Shown: positions 16,421-25,605 of the stretch, one piece after another
Layout: each line of letters starts with the position of its first letter
How positions within the stretch are numbered: position 1 is the stretch's first letter
Assembly (NCBI GenBank): GCA_965222765.1
Contig: CBDCVG010000086.1
Coordinates: forward strand, 1-64,000
DNA length: 64,000 nucleotides
Reading direction: 5' to 3'
Source of the DNA: Caldora sp965222765
GTDB lineage: Bacteria > Cyanobacteriota > Cyanobacteriia > Cyanobacteriales > Coleofasciculaceae
The notes under the pieces: model-generated
What the model was told of the DNA's origin: nothing
The model's input: the letters and a program-made list of their open reading frames with translations, nothing else
The model's database searches: none
Translations under genes and position numbers: made by a program

Positions 16421-16642
16421 CTAACCGCCACCAACAATAGTAACAATTTCAATTTTATCCCCCTCTTGAACCTGAGTTCGTGACCAAAACTGTCGATGAA
16501 GAATTTCACCGTTGTATTCCACTGCTAAGAGGCGTGGGTTTAAGCCTAACTGTTCTAAGAGTTGGGGTAACTGAGTTGAACTAGAACAGCTATGAACTTC
16601 ACCATTAACTTGAAGAGTGATTTGCTTAGATTGGTTATTCAT
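16421..16642 (-). CDS. thiS: Sulfur carrier protein ThiS
   Basis: A ubiquitin-like sulfur carrier for thiamin thiazole synthesis, 73 residues from the ATG at 16642. The C-terminal IVTIVGGG ends in the Gly-Gly tail that is adenylated and thiocarboxylated. The stretch LAVEYNGEILHRQFW and the KIEIVTIVGGG strand are family landmarks. I prefer MNNQSKQITLQVNGE over a start eight residues earlier because it overlaps the thiE stop (ATGAATAA) in the usual coupled fashion, with an 8-base overlap. It is translated with thiE and lies at the 3' end of the pair. Confidence 0.93.
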   Translation of the reverse strand: MNNQSKQITLQVNGEVHSCSSSTQLPQLLEQLGLNPRLLAVEYNGEILHRQFWSRTQVQEGDKIEIVTIVGGG

Positions 16643-17723
16643 GAGATTGATAAACGCGAACTTCAAGGCGACGGAGAGTTTGCTCTTTGGTAAGCTGAGA
16701 TAAAAAATATTGGGTAACTAAGGTAGGTTGTTCTGCTTGCATAATCGCACGAACAATAGCCACTCGCTGGGCACCAGCACTCAGAACTTCTTGTAAGTTA
16801 CTCGGATCAATTCCTCCGATCGCGAACCAGGGTATAGTTGCATTTTGGGTGGCATACTTGACATACTCTAAACCAGCAGCCGCTTTACCAGGCTTGGTTG
16901 GTGTATCATAAACTGGTCCAACGCCGATGTAATCCGCACCTTCTGCGATCGCACGGTGCATTTCATCCGGGTTGGTGGTAGAACGCCCAATTAGGCGCTG
17001 TGGTCCGAGTAACTGTCGTGCTAGGTTTATTGGCACATCATGTTGTCCCAGGTGAACCCCATCTGCATCAATTGCCAAGGCTAAATCTACCCGGTCGTTC
17101 ATAATAAACAGAGCACCATAGTGATGGCAGAGTTGGCAGAGTTTTTGACCATGGGATATTTTCACCGTATCATCTGCATTTTTTTCCCGATACTGTACCA
17201 TCGTAAGTCCCCCTTGTAGGGCAGCCTCGACGGTGGAAAACAGCTGTTCATTAGTAGCAGTAACCAGATAAAGTTGCGATCGCTGGAGTAGTTGATAACG
17301 GTGGGATGCCAACAAATTGCTCTCTAGGGTATAAACCCGGTAGCGCATTTGCTTGCACAAGCTCCCCATTACTGGATTGTTCAGCTTGCCATATTCTTCC
17401 AAGACTCGCAGTGCCTCTTGAATGCGGCAAAAATTAGCCTGTAGCACCTGCTGGATGCTCAAGCGTTGTTCTTCCCCAGGATGAGTTAGTTCCGTACCTA
17501 TATCTCCAGGGGTATCCCGCCAGTCTCGGAGATCCTGAGTATGCCAGCTAGCCAATTCCTGGCGCATTTCCTTGCAATCACCAGCAAACTCAAGATTGTT
17601 GAGCCCAAAGCGACACCACTCTTCAATAATGCGCAGCCCTTCTCTGGCTCGATCTAAATTGGCATCCAAAATGCGGCAAATAGCTGGCTGTTGCCATCTC
17701 CGGCCGTTATATTGCTCGCTCAT
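16635..17723 (-). CDS. thiE: Thiamine-phosphate synthase (with cyanobacterial N-terminal domain)
   Basis: A 362-residue enzyme that couples the HMP-pyrophosphate and thiazole-phosphate halves to give thiamin phosphate. The N-terminal 145 residues (RILDANLDRAREGLRIIEEW onward) are the helical extension found on cyanobacterial ThiE. The TIM-barrel part starts LYLVTATNEQLF and has VQYREKNADD, LFIMNDRVDLAL, GVHLGQHD, IGRSTTNPDEM, GVGPVYDTPTKP and WFAIGGID. I prefer the ATG at 17723 to a GTG five codons upstream. The stop overlaps the thiS start, so the two are coupled. No TPP riboswitch was recognised upstream. Confidence 0.93.
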   Translation of the reverse strand: MSEQYNGRRWQQPAICRILDANLDRAREGLRIIEEWCRFGLNNLEFAGDCKEMRQELASWHTQDLRDWRDTPGDIGTELTHPGEEQRLSIQQVLQANFCRIQEALRVLEEYGKLNNPVMGSLCKQMRYRVYTLESNLLASHRYQLLQRSQLYLVTATNEQLFSTVEAALQGGLTMVQYREKNADDTVKISHGQKLCQLCHHYGALFIMNDRVDLALAIDADGVHLGQHDVPINLARQLLGPQRLIGRSTTNPDEMHRAIAEGADYIGVGPVYDTPTKPGKAAAGLEYVKYATQNATIPWFAIGGIDPSNLQEVLSAGAQRVAIVRAIMQAEQPTLVTQYFLSQLTKEQTLRRLEVRVYQSHE

Positions 17724-17951
17724 CGCGAACCACTCCACTACTGTTTATGATGACAGGACTGTTCAAAAGAATAATTTAGTTGATTTGCCGTAAAAGTAGA
17801 ATTACACCAAAGAGCTTCATCAGTTACCAGTTATTACTGTTCATTGTTGAGATTTTTTGGTGTCACCGACAGTTATTTTAAACTGGATATTATATACGAA
17901 AAAAATATAACAAACAACTCCTCAAAATTAGATTTTGAGTACTTCGATTAA

Positions 17952-18170
17952 GTGACATACTCCCAGCGCTAACCGCTATCGCGGTATAGCGTGGGCAACA
18001 AGCGCGACTCCTGCTGTTGCATAGGACGTTAACGCGACTATGGAGCGGGGCTTCTTGCTGTTGAAGCTAAAATGTTGGGTTAAGTCCCACGCTGTACCCA
18101 AAGAGTTAGCGTAGGTAGTTCACCGAAAGCGGCGGGAAACCCATTCCTTTAGGGATGAGTTAAAGCCCTA
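17952..18170 (-). mobile_element. Transposase-less IS200/IS605 relic next to mgtE
   Basis: About 215 bp. One end is GTGACATACTCCC followed by large hairpins and GGGGCTTCTTG, the same layout as the right end of the tnpB element at 327. The other end carries the hairpin CCATTCCTTTAGGGATG followed by AGTTAAAGCCC, resembling the left-end layout at 1655-1690. No coding sequence remains. The left end overlaps the last codons and stop of mgtE. It is a miniature (PATE-like) derivative; the exact borders are uncertain. Confidence 0.65.
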
Positions 18171-19584
18171 AGATGACTCTGGCAATGTTGAAATAAATCA
18201 GCACACCTAAAACGTCAACTACGGTGGTGATAAATGGTGCTGACATCAGGGCAGGATCTAAACTTAGGGAGCGGAAGAGAAACGGTAATGCTGAACCAGC
18301 AACAGAGGCAAGAATCGCGATCGCAATTAGACTAGTTCCCACACATACAGCAACAAGACCATGTTCCATAGAGAAGGGAGCTAAAAAACTCCAATTTTGT
18401 AGCAGTAAGTAAGCCCATACTGTTGCTACTGTTCCGAGAATTGTCCCCAGAATGGTTCCAGCTAGAGCTTCTCGCCAAATAACCTGAGCTGTACCTAAGT
18501 CACGAATCTCATCTGTATTTAAGCCACGGATGACTACTGTTGAAGACTGAGCACCAACATTACCCCCAGTACCAGTTAGCAGAGGGATAAATGCTGCTAG
18601 TAGCACTACTTGCTTCAAGAGCTCCCCCTGAGATTGGATAATTGTACTGGTGACGCCGTTGGTAAATAGTAAGACAAATAACCAGACAACTCGTCTACGA
18701 GCAACGGTTAACAAATTCGTTTGAAAATAATTGTCACCCCCCGATTGCACACCGCCACCCAAAGCATAGATATCTTCTGTTGCTTCCTGCTCTATAATGT
18801 CAATAACGTCATCTACCGTCACAACCCCTACTAAACGTTTTTCTTTATCAACAATTGGTAGCGCAAATAAATCATACCGTTGGATCATACGTGCTACCTC
18901 TTCTTGATCTGTATCAGTAGGGACACTAACCAAATCACGAGTCATAATTTCCCCTAGGGTTTTTTCTGGGGAGGAAAGCACCAAATCTCGCAGTGAAACG
19001 ATTCCTGTTAAGCCTCGAGAGTTATCTGTAACATAGAGATAATAGATAATTTCCGAAACATTTGCTAAACTGCGAATCCTTTCCAGGGTTTCAGTAACAG
19101 TTAAGTTTTCTTTAAGAGAAATGTACTCAGGGGTCATAATCCGCCCAGCTGTATCCTCCTCATAACCCAACAGCAAGGCAGTACTTTGACGTTCTTTTGG
19201 ACTCAGTTCTGCTAACAGACGACGGACAATTTTTGCTGGTAATTCGTCAAATAATCGTGCTCGGTCATCTGGGGACATTTTATCAACAATGTCAATGACT
19301 TCCTGACGCTTGAACTCCTCAATCAAAGACTGTTGGACAGTAGAATCCAGATATTCATAAACTTCAATCGCCTCATTTTTGGATAGTAAGCGGAAAGCAA
19401 TCACTTGCATCCCTTCTGGCAACCCTTCAATTGCTTCAGCTATATCTACTGGTTGTACTGGTACTAGCAGCGCTTTTGCTCCTTGGAGATTTTCTTGCTC
19501 CAGCAGCATTAACATTTGTCTACGCACCAGCTGGCGAAGTTCACTGCGGGAGATGGTTTGGAGGGAAGTTGTGTTTTCAGTCAA
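18160..19584 (-). CDS. mgtE: Magnesium transporter MgtE
   Basis: A 474-residue Mg2+ channel/transporter. It has a cytosolic N domain of helical repeats (about 35-135), two CBS domains (about 140-260, with EEDTAGRIMTPEYISL and VVTVDDVIDIIEQEATEDI) and five C-terminal membrane helices. TGTGGNVGAQSSTVVIRGL is the signature of the pore region and Mg2+ site. The start is TTG at 19582-19584, supported by GGAGGG six bases upstream. The last codons (LGL-stop) coincide with the end of the IS200/IS605 relic. The protein is complete and standard in length. Confidence 0.95.
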   Translation of the reverse strand: MTENTTSLQTISRSELRQLVRRQMLMLLEQENLQGAKALLVPVQPVDIAEAIEGLPEGMQVIAFRLLSKNEAIEVYEYLDSTVQQSLIEEFKRQEVIDIVDKMSPDDRARLFDELPAKIVRRLLAELSPKERQSTALLLGYEEDTAGRIMTPEYISLKENLTVTETLERIRSLANVSEIIYYLYVTDNSRGLTGIVSLRDLVLSSPEKTLGEIMTRDLVSVPTDTDQEEVARMIQRYDLFALPIVDKEKRLVGVVTVDDVIDIIEQEATEDIYALGGGVQSGGDNYFQTNLLTVARRRVVWLFVLLFTNGVTSTIIQSQGELLKQVVLLAAFIPLLTGTGGNVGAQSSTVVIRGLNTDEIRDLGTAQVIWREALAGTILGTILGTVATVWAYLLLQNWSFLAPFSMEHGLVAVCVGTSLIAIAILASVAGSALPFLFRSLSLDPALMSAPFITTVVDVLGVLIYFNIARVILGL

Positions 19585-19708
19585 GGCAAGCCCTCCAATT
19601 GAGTTCTAACTTCAGTCTAGGGAGTTTCAGATGGGAGATTTTAGATTTTGAATCACAGATATCACCTTTTTGTAAGTATTTTCTGGGTAATTGATTGCAA
19701 TTAGTCGT

Positions 19709-19817
19709 TACAGCGGTTTTCATCTAAGTGAAGTACAGAGTTTGTTGCTTGAAGGTAGGAGGCAGAAGACTCCGAGGCAGGAGTAAGATGTACCTCATTA
19801 AGCTGCAAAGTGCTGTA
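19709..19817. repeat. MITE, family M2
   Basis: About 109 bp with short inverted ends TACAGC and GCTGTA. Its start, CGGTTTTCATCTAAGTGAA, and its right half, GTACCTCATTAAGCTGCAAA, recur at 47929-48033. Fragments are seen near 7280 and 57700-57780. The rest of the 19585-20109 gap holds a Gly/Glu-type AGGAGGCAG low-complexity run and nothing coding. Confidence 0.7.
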
Positions 19818-20008
19818 TATTAGAGATTTTGGTCCTCACCTTAGGTAAATTAAATCAATTAGATTAACATTTTGCATGGTGTATATTAACCACGACATAT
19901 TCAAGGTGACTAGAAATTATACCAAATCCGGGTGAACTACCCCGTTTTTTTGCCAACAGCAAGGGATAGGCTTGGAGCCTCCTGACTTGAAAGTAGGGAG
20001 TAGGAAGC

Positions 20009-20041
20009 AGTAGGGGCGAATGGCTATTCGCCCCTACTAGC
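20009..20041. repeat. Palindromic GGGGCGAA...TTCGCCCC repeat
   Basis: A short palindrome (GTAGGGGCGAATGGC...ATTCGCCCCTAC). The same GGGGCGAA/TTCGCCCC core is found in frame inside the GT39 gene (22972-23036) and a related form lies at about 31710-31730. It is a dispersed REP-like repeat. Confidence 0.65.
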
Positions 20042-20072
20042 TTGAGATCGATAGAATCCTTACTCTATAAGC

Positions 20073-20098
20073 ATTCTTAATTCTTAATTCTTAATTCC
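20073..20098. repeat. Heptamer STRR (TTAATTC)
   Basis: Three tandem copies of a 7-bp unit, TTAATTC, just downstream of recQ. The same unit occurs at 16371-16401. Confidence 0.8.
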
Positions 20099-20109
20099 GC
20101 GCAGCGGTA

Positions 20110-21600
20110 CTAGCGTCTCAAACAATTATCACAACGATCGCACCTAAACCCTGCTGCCTCCTTTGTAAAGCCAAAAGCTCTTAACAGAAATTGCCAACGG
20201 CAGTTGCGGGTAGTCAGGTATTGAGTCATTTGGGATTGTATCTGTTGCTGGGTAGCACTCAACTGGTTGAGGAAGCGGGATTTAGTTGAAGACTGTTTAC
20301 GGTAATGGAAGGGATCTTGCCACTCTAATTGTCCAGCACTATGGAGGAGAGCTAGAGCAACTGCACCGTCGCGAAATTTCCTTGCTACCGTTGCTACTTC
20401 TCCTTGATCTGGTAATTTATTGATTAGCCCTTGGGCGTTTTGATATTGCGATCGCAACTTATTCTCAAAAAATTCCCGTCGTTGCTTATCCTCTGGATTG
20501 AGCCAGCCTGTAGGCTCACTTACCAACGTTAAGGCAGCTGCTGGCTTACCATCTCTTCCCCCTCGACCTACTTCTTGAATATACTCTGATAACAGTTGGG
20601 GAGCTTGAAAATGCACCACCCAACGGACATCTGGTTTATTGATACCCATGCCAAAGGCACAGGTGCAAACGACAAATTGGGTTTTCCCCCTGAGCCAACT
20701 AGCTTCAATTGAGCGGCGCTCTTGGGCGCTCAACCCAGCATGGTAAGCTGCTGTTGTGTAACCTAGTTGCCTAAACCACTGGGCTAAATCTTCACTATCT
20801 CTTCGGGAACGGACATAGACTAAACCTGCTTGTTTAGCTCTTGCTTGGATAAACTTCAGCATTTGCTGCCGACGCCCTTTAGGTGTCCAGACAATCTGTA
20901 CCTTGAGGTGGAGATTTTGTCGATAGGGACTGATTAAAAAGACTTCTGGTTGTTGTAGTTGCAAGACATTGCAGATGGTTTGTTGGGCGCTGGGATCTGC
21001 GGTAGCAGTGAAGGCGGCGATGCCGAAGGAACTTCGCTGTGCTAGGTTCGCTATTTTTGTCCCCTTTGATTTATTTTGGAGTAAGGCTGGTCGTACTGCA
21101 CCCAAACGTCGATAAGCTGGTCGAAAGGTATCGCCCCACTGTACCAGACAATGAGCTTCATCCAAAATCAACCCATTAATCTTGAGCTGCGGTTGGCACA
21201 GTCGTTCCCACACCGGGGCACTGAGTAGAGTTTCTGGGGACAGATAAAGCAATCTTAGCTGCTGCTTTTCTAATGCTTGAAGAGTTTGTTTGCGTTTCCA
21301 AGAAGGTATTTCACTGTGTAACAAGGAAGCGGGTAGCTGGCGCTCATGCAGTTCCTGCACCTGATTTTCCATCAGAGCTACCAGAGGGGAAATTACTAAA
21401 GTTAATCCAGTTTGTAGCAGAGCTGGGAGCTGAAAGCAAATTGATTTACCACCACCAGTTGGTAGAACAATCAGCGCATCTCGTTTTGATAGCAAAGTAC
21501 TAACAATTTCTCCTTGAGGTGGGCGGAAATCATCATATCCCCAGATTTTCTGAAAAGCAGTGCGGACATGATTCCAGGATGTGGTGGGATTATTATTCAT
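20110..21600 (-). CDS. recQ: RecQ-family ATP-dependent DNA helicase
   Basis: An SF2 3'-5' DNA helicase of about 496 residues. Motif 0/I is seen in FRPPQGEIVSTLL and PTGGGKSICFQLPA, the DEAH box in LILDEAHCLVQWG, motif III in AAFTATADP and motif VI in QEVGRGGRDGKP. A C-terminal RCDRCDNC cysteine cluster could complete a zinc site. The HRDC domain is missing, as in short cyanobacterial RecQ-like proteins. I chose the ATG at 21600 (MNNNPTTSWNHVR): the 27 codons upstream are a translation of a CCCCATCT tandem repeat. It is involved in recombination or replication-fork repair. Confidence 0.9.
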   Translation of the reverse strand: MNNNPTTSWNHVRTAFQKIWGYDDFRPPQGEIVSTLLSKRDALIVLPTGGGKSICFQLPALLQTGLTLVISPLVALMENQVQELHERQLPASLLHSEIPSWKRKQTLQALEKQQLRLLYLSPETLLSAPVWERLCQPQLKINGLILDEAHCLVQWGDTFRPAYRRLGAVRPALLQNKSKGTKIANLAQRSSFGIAAFTATADPSAQQTICNVLQLQQPEVFLISPYRQNLHLKVQIVWTPKGRRQQMLKFIQARAKQAGLVYVRSRRDSEDLAQWFRQLGYTTAAYHAGLSAQERRSIEASWLRGKTQFVVCTCAFGMGINKPDVRWVVHFQAPQLLSEYIQEVGRGGRDGKPAAALTLVSEPTGWLNPEDKQRREFFENKLRSQYQNAQGLINKLPDQGEVATVARKFRDGAVALALLHSAGQLEWQDPFHYRKQSSTKSRFLNQLSATQQQIQSQMTQYLTTRNCRWQFLLRAFGFTKEAAGFRCDRCDNCLRR

Positions 21601-21696
21601 TTCCTGTGCTATAGTTCTCCTTTGTTTCCCTATCTCCCCATCTCCCCATCTCCCCATCTCCCCACCCTTTTTTTCGCTCACCCCCTTCCCTCCTGC

Positions 21697-23529
21697 CTAC
21701 TGCCTCCTACCTTGAGGATACGGCTTGAGCATTTTTCCAGTTTGATAGACGTGGAAAACTTCTGTAACTGCCCCTCCCCGTCGAATCGGTACTGTGGCAA
21801 TCTCCTGGAAACTGCTAAAGTAAGGTCGATAGGAATCCGTTATTTCAAAGAGGTCATGAAAGCGCTCAAGGGTAACGTATAGTCCCTCTTTCCCCAACCA
21901 TTGTTCTGGTTGAGACCAGAAAGCAAAGCCTCGCACATCCTCACCGAAGCAAGTAATTGGTGTGGTAGTAATCGGACTAAGAGCCATACCTACCATACCA
22001 CCTAAGTAAAAGCCATTGGTAAAGACAAAACCTGACTTCTGCAAAGCTTGGTTCAGTACAGGGGATTCCTTAAAACCACGCCGCAGTTGCTTAATATCGA
22101 TCAATTCTGTTGAAGGGTCATCTTTAACAGATAAGAACCCTCCTAATAGTGCATATTGACCGGACTTTTGCAATGTACCGGTAGTTACATGTAAGAGTAC
22201 TAAAAGGATACAGCTCGCCAAGAATAGCCCTGAACCTTGCAGCCAGCGTCGCACCCAACGCCGAGATTGCTTTTGCCAGCTAAGAGCTTTGTATGCGAGT
22301 AACAAAGTTAACCCCCAAAATCCCGGCATTGACCAAGTTGGTAGAATTGGTTGAGCTCCTCCTAGGAGCGTAAATCCGATAGTTAGGGGTAGGGATACCC
22401 ATAAAATCAACAACTGCTTTGCTGCTAAATCTTCAGTGTTGGTTAATGATAATGGTGCAGTAGTGGCAACACCACTCAAATCAAGACTATTATCTCTCCC
22501 CCAGCTCTCCAACTCCCCATCTCCGCGTCTCCGCGTCTCCGCGTCTCCCCATCTCACCATTCCCCATAGCGATCGCAAACTTACCCACCATAAAGGGAAT
22601 CCCATTGTAGGGAACAAATAACCGATCCCAGCTAAAAAAGCAACTGCTACTCCCAACAAATCATAGCCACTTTTGGTTTCCTCTGACCCTGGTTGAAAGC
22701 GCAGGGATAATTGAAAGCGAAAGGATACCCAATCATGCTGCATATTCCAGAACCAAATGGGAAAGAGGGTGAGAATAAATAAGCCTAATCCTAACCACGT
22801 CCAAGGGGATAATAGCGCACAGCGATGCCGAGGACTGGTTAAGCAGAAACCTACTAGTCCTAAACCCAAAATAAAGCCATGATATTTACCCAAACAAGCC
22901 AAGCCAACTAAGACACTCAAGATAGCTAAGCGATAGCTGGGATAGTAGGAAACGTCCCAACTACCGGAGGACGAAGCATTTGGACTGTATACTTTGGGTT
23001 TCTTTGATGAATTATCGCCCAAATGCTTCGCCCCTACATCAGATTCTATTACCCTCTCATCCTCTGTAGATTGTCCAAAAAATTCGTAAGCTGCTACACA
23101 TAAACTCGCCGACCAGAAAAAGATCAGAGGAGAGTCTGGTAAGCTGAGAACACCAAAACCAACCTGAAAAATGGGAATGATGGTTGCGATCGCTAAAGTT
23201 AGTCTGGCAGCTTTAACACCAAATAGTTGAGCACTAGTCAGATAAAGCAGGAACAGACTGCCTGTATACAAAATCAAGGTTGCCAGACGGATAGTGAATT
23301 GAGAAACAACTCCTGTTATCCAAGGACCAAAGCCAGTAGTGAGTGCCACTAACACTGGATGATCAAAATAGCTCCAATCCAAATGCAGACTGTAGAGGTA
23401 GTAGTAAGTTTCATCAATGCCTGGGTAGAGCCAAAAAGCAATGATGCTCCGAAATAGTAGTCCCCCAAGCAGTAACCAAAGTACTGACTGATTGGCTTGA
23501 TCAGCCAACCATTTCTGAACTCTCTGCAT
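21697..23529 (-). CDS. GT39/ArnT-like membrane glycosyltransferase
   Basis: A 610-residue polytopic GT-C transferase using a polyprenyl-phosphate sugar. The first luminal loop has the acidic YPGIDETYYYLYS motif (Asp-Glu near residue 39), and WSYFDHPVLVALTTG follows, as in the PMT/GT39 family. About ten to twelve hydrophobic segments are visible. Two stretches look foreign: residues about 165-186 come from a palindromic REP repeat, and about 324-343 (RRRGDGELES...) from CGTCTCC/CCCATCT tandem repeats. Both are in frame and both lie in polar loops. The acceptor (lipid, protein or polysaccharide) is unknown. It ends 16 bases before the longest possible start of recQ, in the same direction. Confidence 0.85.
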   Translation of the reverse strand: MQRVQKWLADQANQSVLWLLLGGLLFRSIIAFWLYPGIDETYYYLYSLHLDWSYFDHPVLVALTTGFGPWITGVVSQFTIRLATLILYTGSLFLLYLTSAQLFGVKAARLTLAIATIIPIFQVGFGVLSLPDSPLIFFWSASLCVAAYEFFGQSTEDERVIESDVGAKHLGDNSSKKPKVYSPNASSSGSWDVSYYPSYRLAILSVLVGLACLGKYHGFILGLGLVGFCLTSPRHRCALLSPWTWLGLGLFILTLFPIWFWNMQHDWVSFRFQLSLRFQPGSEETKSGYDLLGVAVAFLAGIGYLFPTMGFPLWWVSLRSLWGMVRWGDAETRRRGDGELESWGRDNSLDLSGVATTAPLSLTNTEDLAAKQLLILWVSLPLTIGFTLLGGAQPILPTWSMPGFWGLTLLLAYKALSWQKQSRRWVRRWLQGSGLFLASCILLVLLHVTTGTLQKSGQYALLGGFLSVKDDPSTELIDIKQLRRGFKESPVLNQALQKSGFVFTNGFYLGGMVGMALSPITTTPITCFGEDVRGFAFWSQPEQWLGKEGLYVTLERFHDLFEITDSYRPYFSSFQEIATVPIRRGGAVTEVFHVYQTGKMLKPYPQGRRQ

Positions 23530-23909
23530 TAGACTACCTTTGCCCTCAATACACTAACTAACTGATTTATTTTCGTTTGGTTGATTGTAGAACATCTCAC
23601 CGTATGAGGAGGGAACGGGTTTGTTGGGTTAGAGGTTGAGCAATAACCATGATGAAGCAAAGAAGAATGGTATAGTCCTTAAATAGGTTCTAGCGCATAA
23701 GCCACATCAATGACAGCATATCTTGCTTTGAGAGCCTTCATCACCTTATATAACTCCTAAATTTAGTTAAATTCTTCTGATTACCCCTTTTTTCGGGAAG
23801 CTGCAAAAACCTTGTCGCTTCGAGTAATTCTATTGACAATCTGAAGTCAAATACACTAAGGCAGAGATCGCGCTACTATCCAAAATGTAGTCAGCATTAC
23901 ATTGATACT
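23530..23909. other. Divergent intergenic region
   Basis: 380 bp between divergent genes. I see no gene, only AT-rich sequence and no dispersed repeat that I recognise. Promoters for the GT39 and DUF6464 genes should lie here; none matches a clear consensus. Confidence 0.5.
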
Positions 23910-24278
23910 ATGGAGCCAGATTCTATACCAACAGAGCTTATTCTGACGCACCCGCGTCAAACCCTCGGAAATGTCAAACTCGATTGGATGCCCCAACCAG
24001 GTCACTATCTTGATTATCAAGGTCAAACCTATACAATTTTAGAACGTCGTCACCGCTATCGCTTAAAGTTAGAAGGCTATCGATTACATAAAATCGCACT
24101 TTACGTTAAGGCTGCCAAACGCCCAAAGGAGAAAAGTCTCATTGAAGGACGCTGGGTAATGGGTGATGCTAGTTGTAACTTTAATGCTCACTCTGAACTT
24201 ATTCGTTGCGCTGTTAATCCAGAAGGACCGTGTGATACTTGCCGCTTTTACGAACCATCTGTAATGAGTAAAAGATAG
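23910..24278 (+). CDS. DUF6464 family protein
   Basis: A 122-residue cyanobacterial protein. The C-terminal motif GDASCNFNAHSELIRCAVNP followed by CDTCRFYE places it in DUF6464; the four cysteines could bind metal. The N-terminal half has a beta-rich GHYLDYQGQTYTILERRHRY stretch. There is no membrane segment. Function is unknown. The Fic gene follows 63 bases later in the same direction, so co-transcription is possible. Confidence 0.8.
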   Translation: MEPDSIPTELILTHPRQTLGNVKLDWMPQPGHYLDYQGQTYTILERRHRYRLKLEGYRLHKIALYVKAAKRPKEKSLIEGRWVMGDASCNFNAHSELIRCAVNPEGPCDTCRFYEPSVMSKR

Positions 24279-24329
24279 GCTATGATCTTTTACTAACGGC
24301 GATCGCTAATAAAGTATTTTTCTTTTCCC

Positions 24330-24335
24330 AGGAGG
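24330..24335 (+). promoter_or_regulatory. Shine-Dalgarno site that decides the Fic start
   Basis: A perfect AGGAGG stands six bases before an ATA codon at 24342. The ATA begins the conserved Fic N-terminus, and no ATG, GTG or TTG lies in frame between the upstream TAA (24294) and this point. Confidence 0.7.
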
Positions 24336-24341
24336 CAGAAT

Positions 24342-25502
24342 ATAGAACGTGGACTCCAAGGACATTATTTCCGTAGCATCAGCTCACCAGAAACTTTTCT
24401 GGCATTTGTTCCCCAACCCCTACCACCTCTACCCCCTTTGCAGTTAAATGGAAATTTGTACGATCTGATTGAACGTGCCAATCGAGCGCTGGGTCGTTTG
24501 GATGGGATTACCACTCTGTTGCCAGAACCATCCCTGTTTCTCTACTTCTATGTGCGTAAAGAGGCGGTACTATCTTCACAGATTGAGGGTACTCAGTCTT
24601 CATTTTCTGATCTGTTACTCTACGAAATTGAGGAAGTACCAGGAGTGCCTTTAGATGATGTGCAAGAAGTATCTCGCTATGTGGCAGCTCTCAATCACGG
24701 TTTGATACGGATGCGAGAGGGATTTCCCCTATCATTGCGCTTGATTCGTGAGATTCATCAGGTGCTGCTCTCAGAGGGACGAGGAAGTGAGCAAACACCG
24801 GGTGAATTTCGCCGCAGTCAAAACTGGATCGGGGGCACACGTCCTGGTAATGCGTTGTTTGTCCCTCCGCCACCGACGGAAGTACTACCCTGTTTGGGAG
24901 ACTTAGAAAAGTTTTGGCACAATCAACCGGAACGCACCCCAGTTCTGATTAAGGCAGCACTTTCTCATGTTCAGTTTGAGACGATTCATCCCTTTCTAGA
25001 TGGCAATGGTCGTTTGGGGAGGCTCCTGATTACTTTGCTACTCTGTGCTGAGAATGCTTTATCAGAACCCTTGCTTTACCTGAGTTTGTACCTCAAAACT
25101 CATCGCCAATTATATTATGACCTCTTGCAGCAAGTTCGGATTAAGGGGGATTGGGAAGCCTGGTTGAGCTTTTTTTTGGAAGGGGTAATGGTAGTTGCAG
25201 AGCAAGCAAGTTCTACAGCGCGGCGGTTGTTGAACCTTTTTGCAGAAGATAGTCGCAAAATTGAACAGATTGGTCGTGCAGCAGGTTCGGTGCTGCGGCT
25301 GCATAATTTAATGCGACAAAAACCCCTGTTTAGTATTAATTATGCTACTGAAGCTTTGGCAATGAGTAAGCCAACCATAACCTCTGCACTGAGACATCTA
25401 GAGAGTTTGGGTATAGTTCAAGAGGTAACAGGAAGAAGACGCGATCGCTTATTTGTTTATCATGAATATTTAAATATTCTCAATGAGGGACTTGAACCAT
25501 AG
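24342..25502 (+). CDS. Fic family protein (probable AMP transferase), ATA at the start position
   Basis: About 386 residues. The catalytic motif HPFLDGNGRLGR, with its His and the anion-binding loop, is complete; Fic enzymes usually move AMP from ATP onto protein hydroxyls. A class-II inhibitory helix is visible before the core (SSQIEGTQSS: S/T-x3-E-G), so the enzyme should be autoinhibited. The C-terminus has a winged-helix-like segment (MSKPTITSALRHLESLGI). The family N-terminus (ERGLQGHYF... FVPQPLPPLPPL) is encoded upstream of the first TTG and begins at ATA, after a perfect AGGAGG. Either ATA initiates, or an ATG was mutated or misread. A TTG start at 24438 would lose 32 conserved residues. 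Confidence 0.85.
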   Translation: MERGLQGHYFRSISSPETFLAFVPQPLPPLPPLQLNGNLYDLIERANRALGRLDGITTLLPEPSLFLYFYVRKEAVLSSQIEGTQSSFSDLLLYEIEEVPGVPLDDVQEVSRYVAALNHGLIRMREGFPLSLRLIREIHQVLLSEGRGSEQTPGEFRRSQNWIGGTRPGNALFVPPPPTEVLPCLGDLEKFWHNQPERTPVLIKAALSHVQFETIHPFLDGNGRLGRLLITLLLCAENALSEPLLYLSLYLKTHRQLYYDLLQQVRIKGDWEAWLSFFLEGVMVVAEQASSTARRLLNLFAEDSRKIEQIGRAAGSVLRLHNLMRQKPLFSINYATEALAMSKPTITSALRHLESLGIVQEVTGRRRDRLFVYHEYLNILNEGLEP

Positions 25503-25605
25503 TTTAACTAGGATTTGCTACAATTTTTCCATTAATTCGGGTTTTCAAGTAATAACTAATAACCAACAACTGACAACAAATAACTAAAATCTAAAATCTC
25601 ATCCC

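Noticed and set aside
17724..17951. TPP riboswitch before thiE
   Set aside because: No conserved TPP box (CTGAGA-type core) was found in the leader on the minus strand.
20994..21060. Frameshift in recQ
   Set aside because: The low-similarity insert (RRSSFGIAAF region) is in frame and the motifs on either side are intact.
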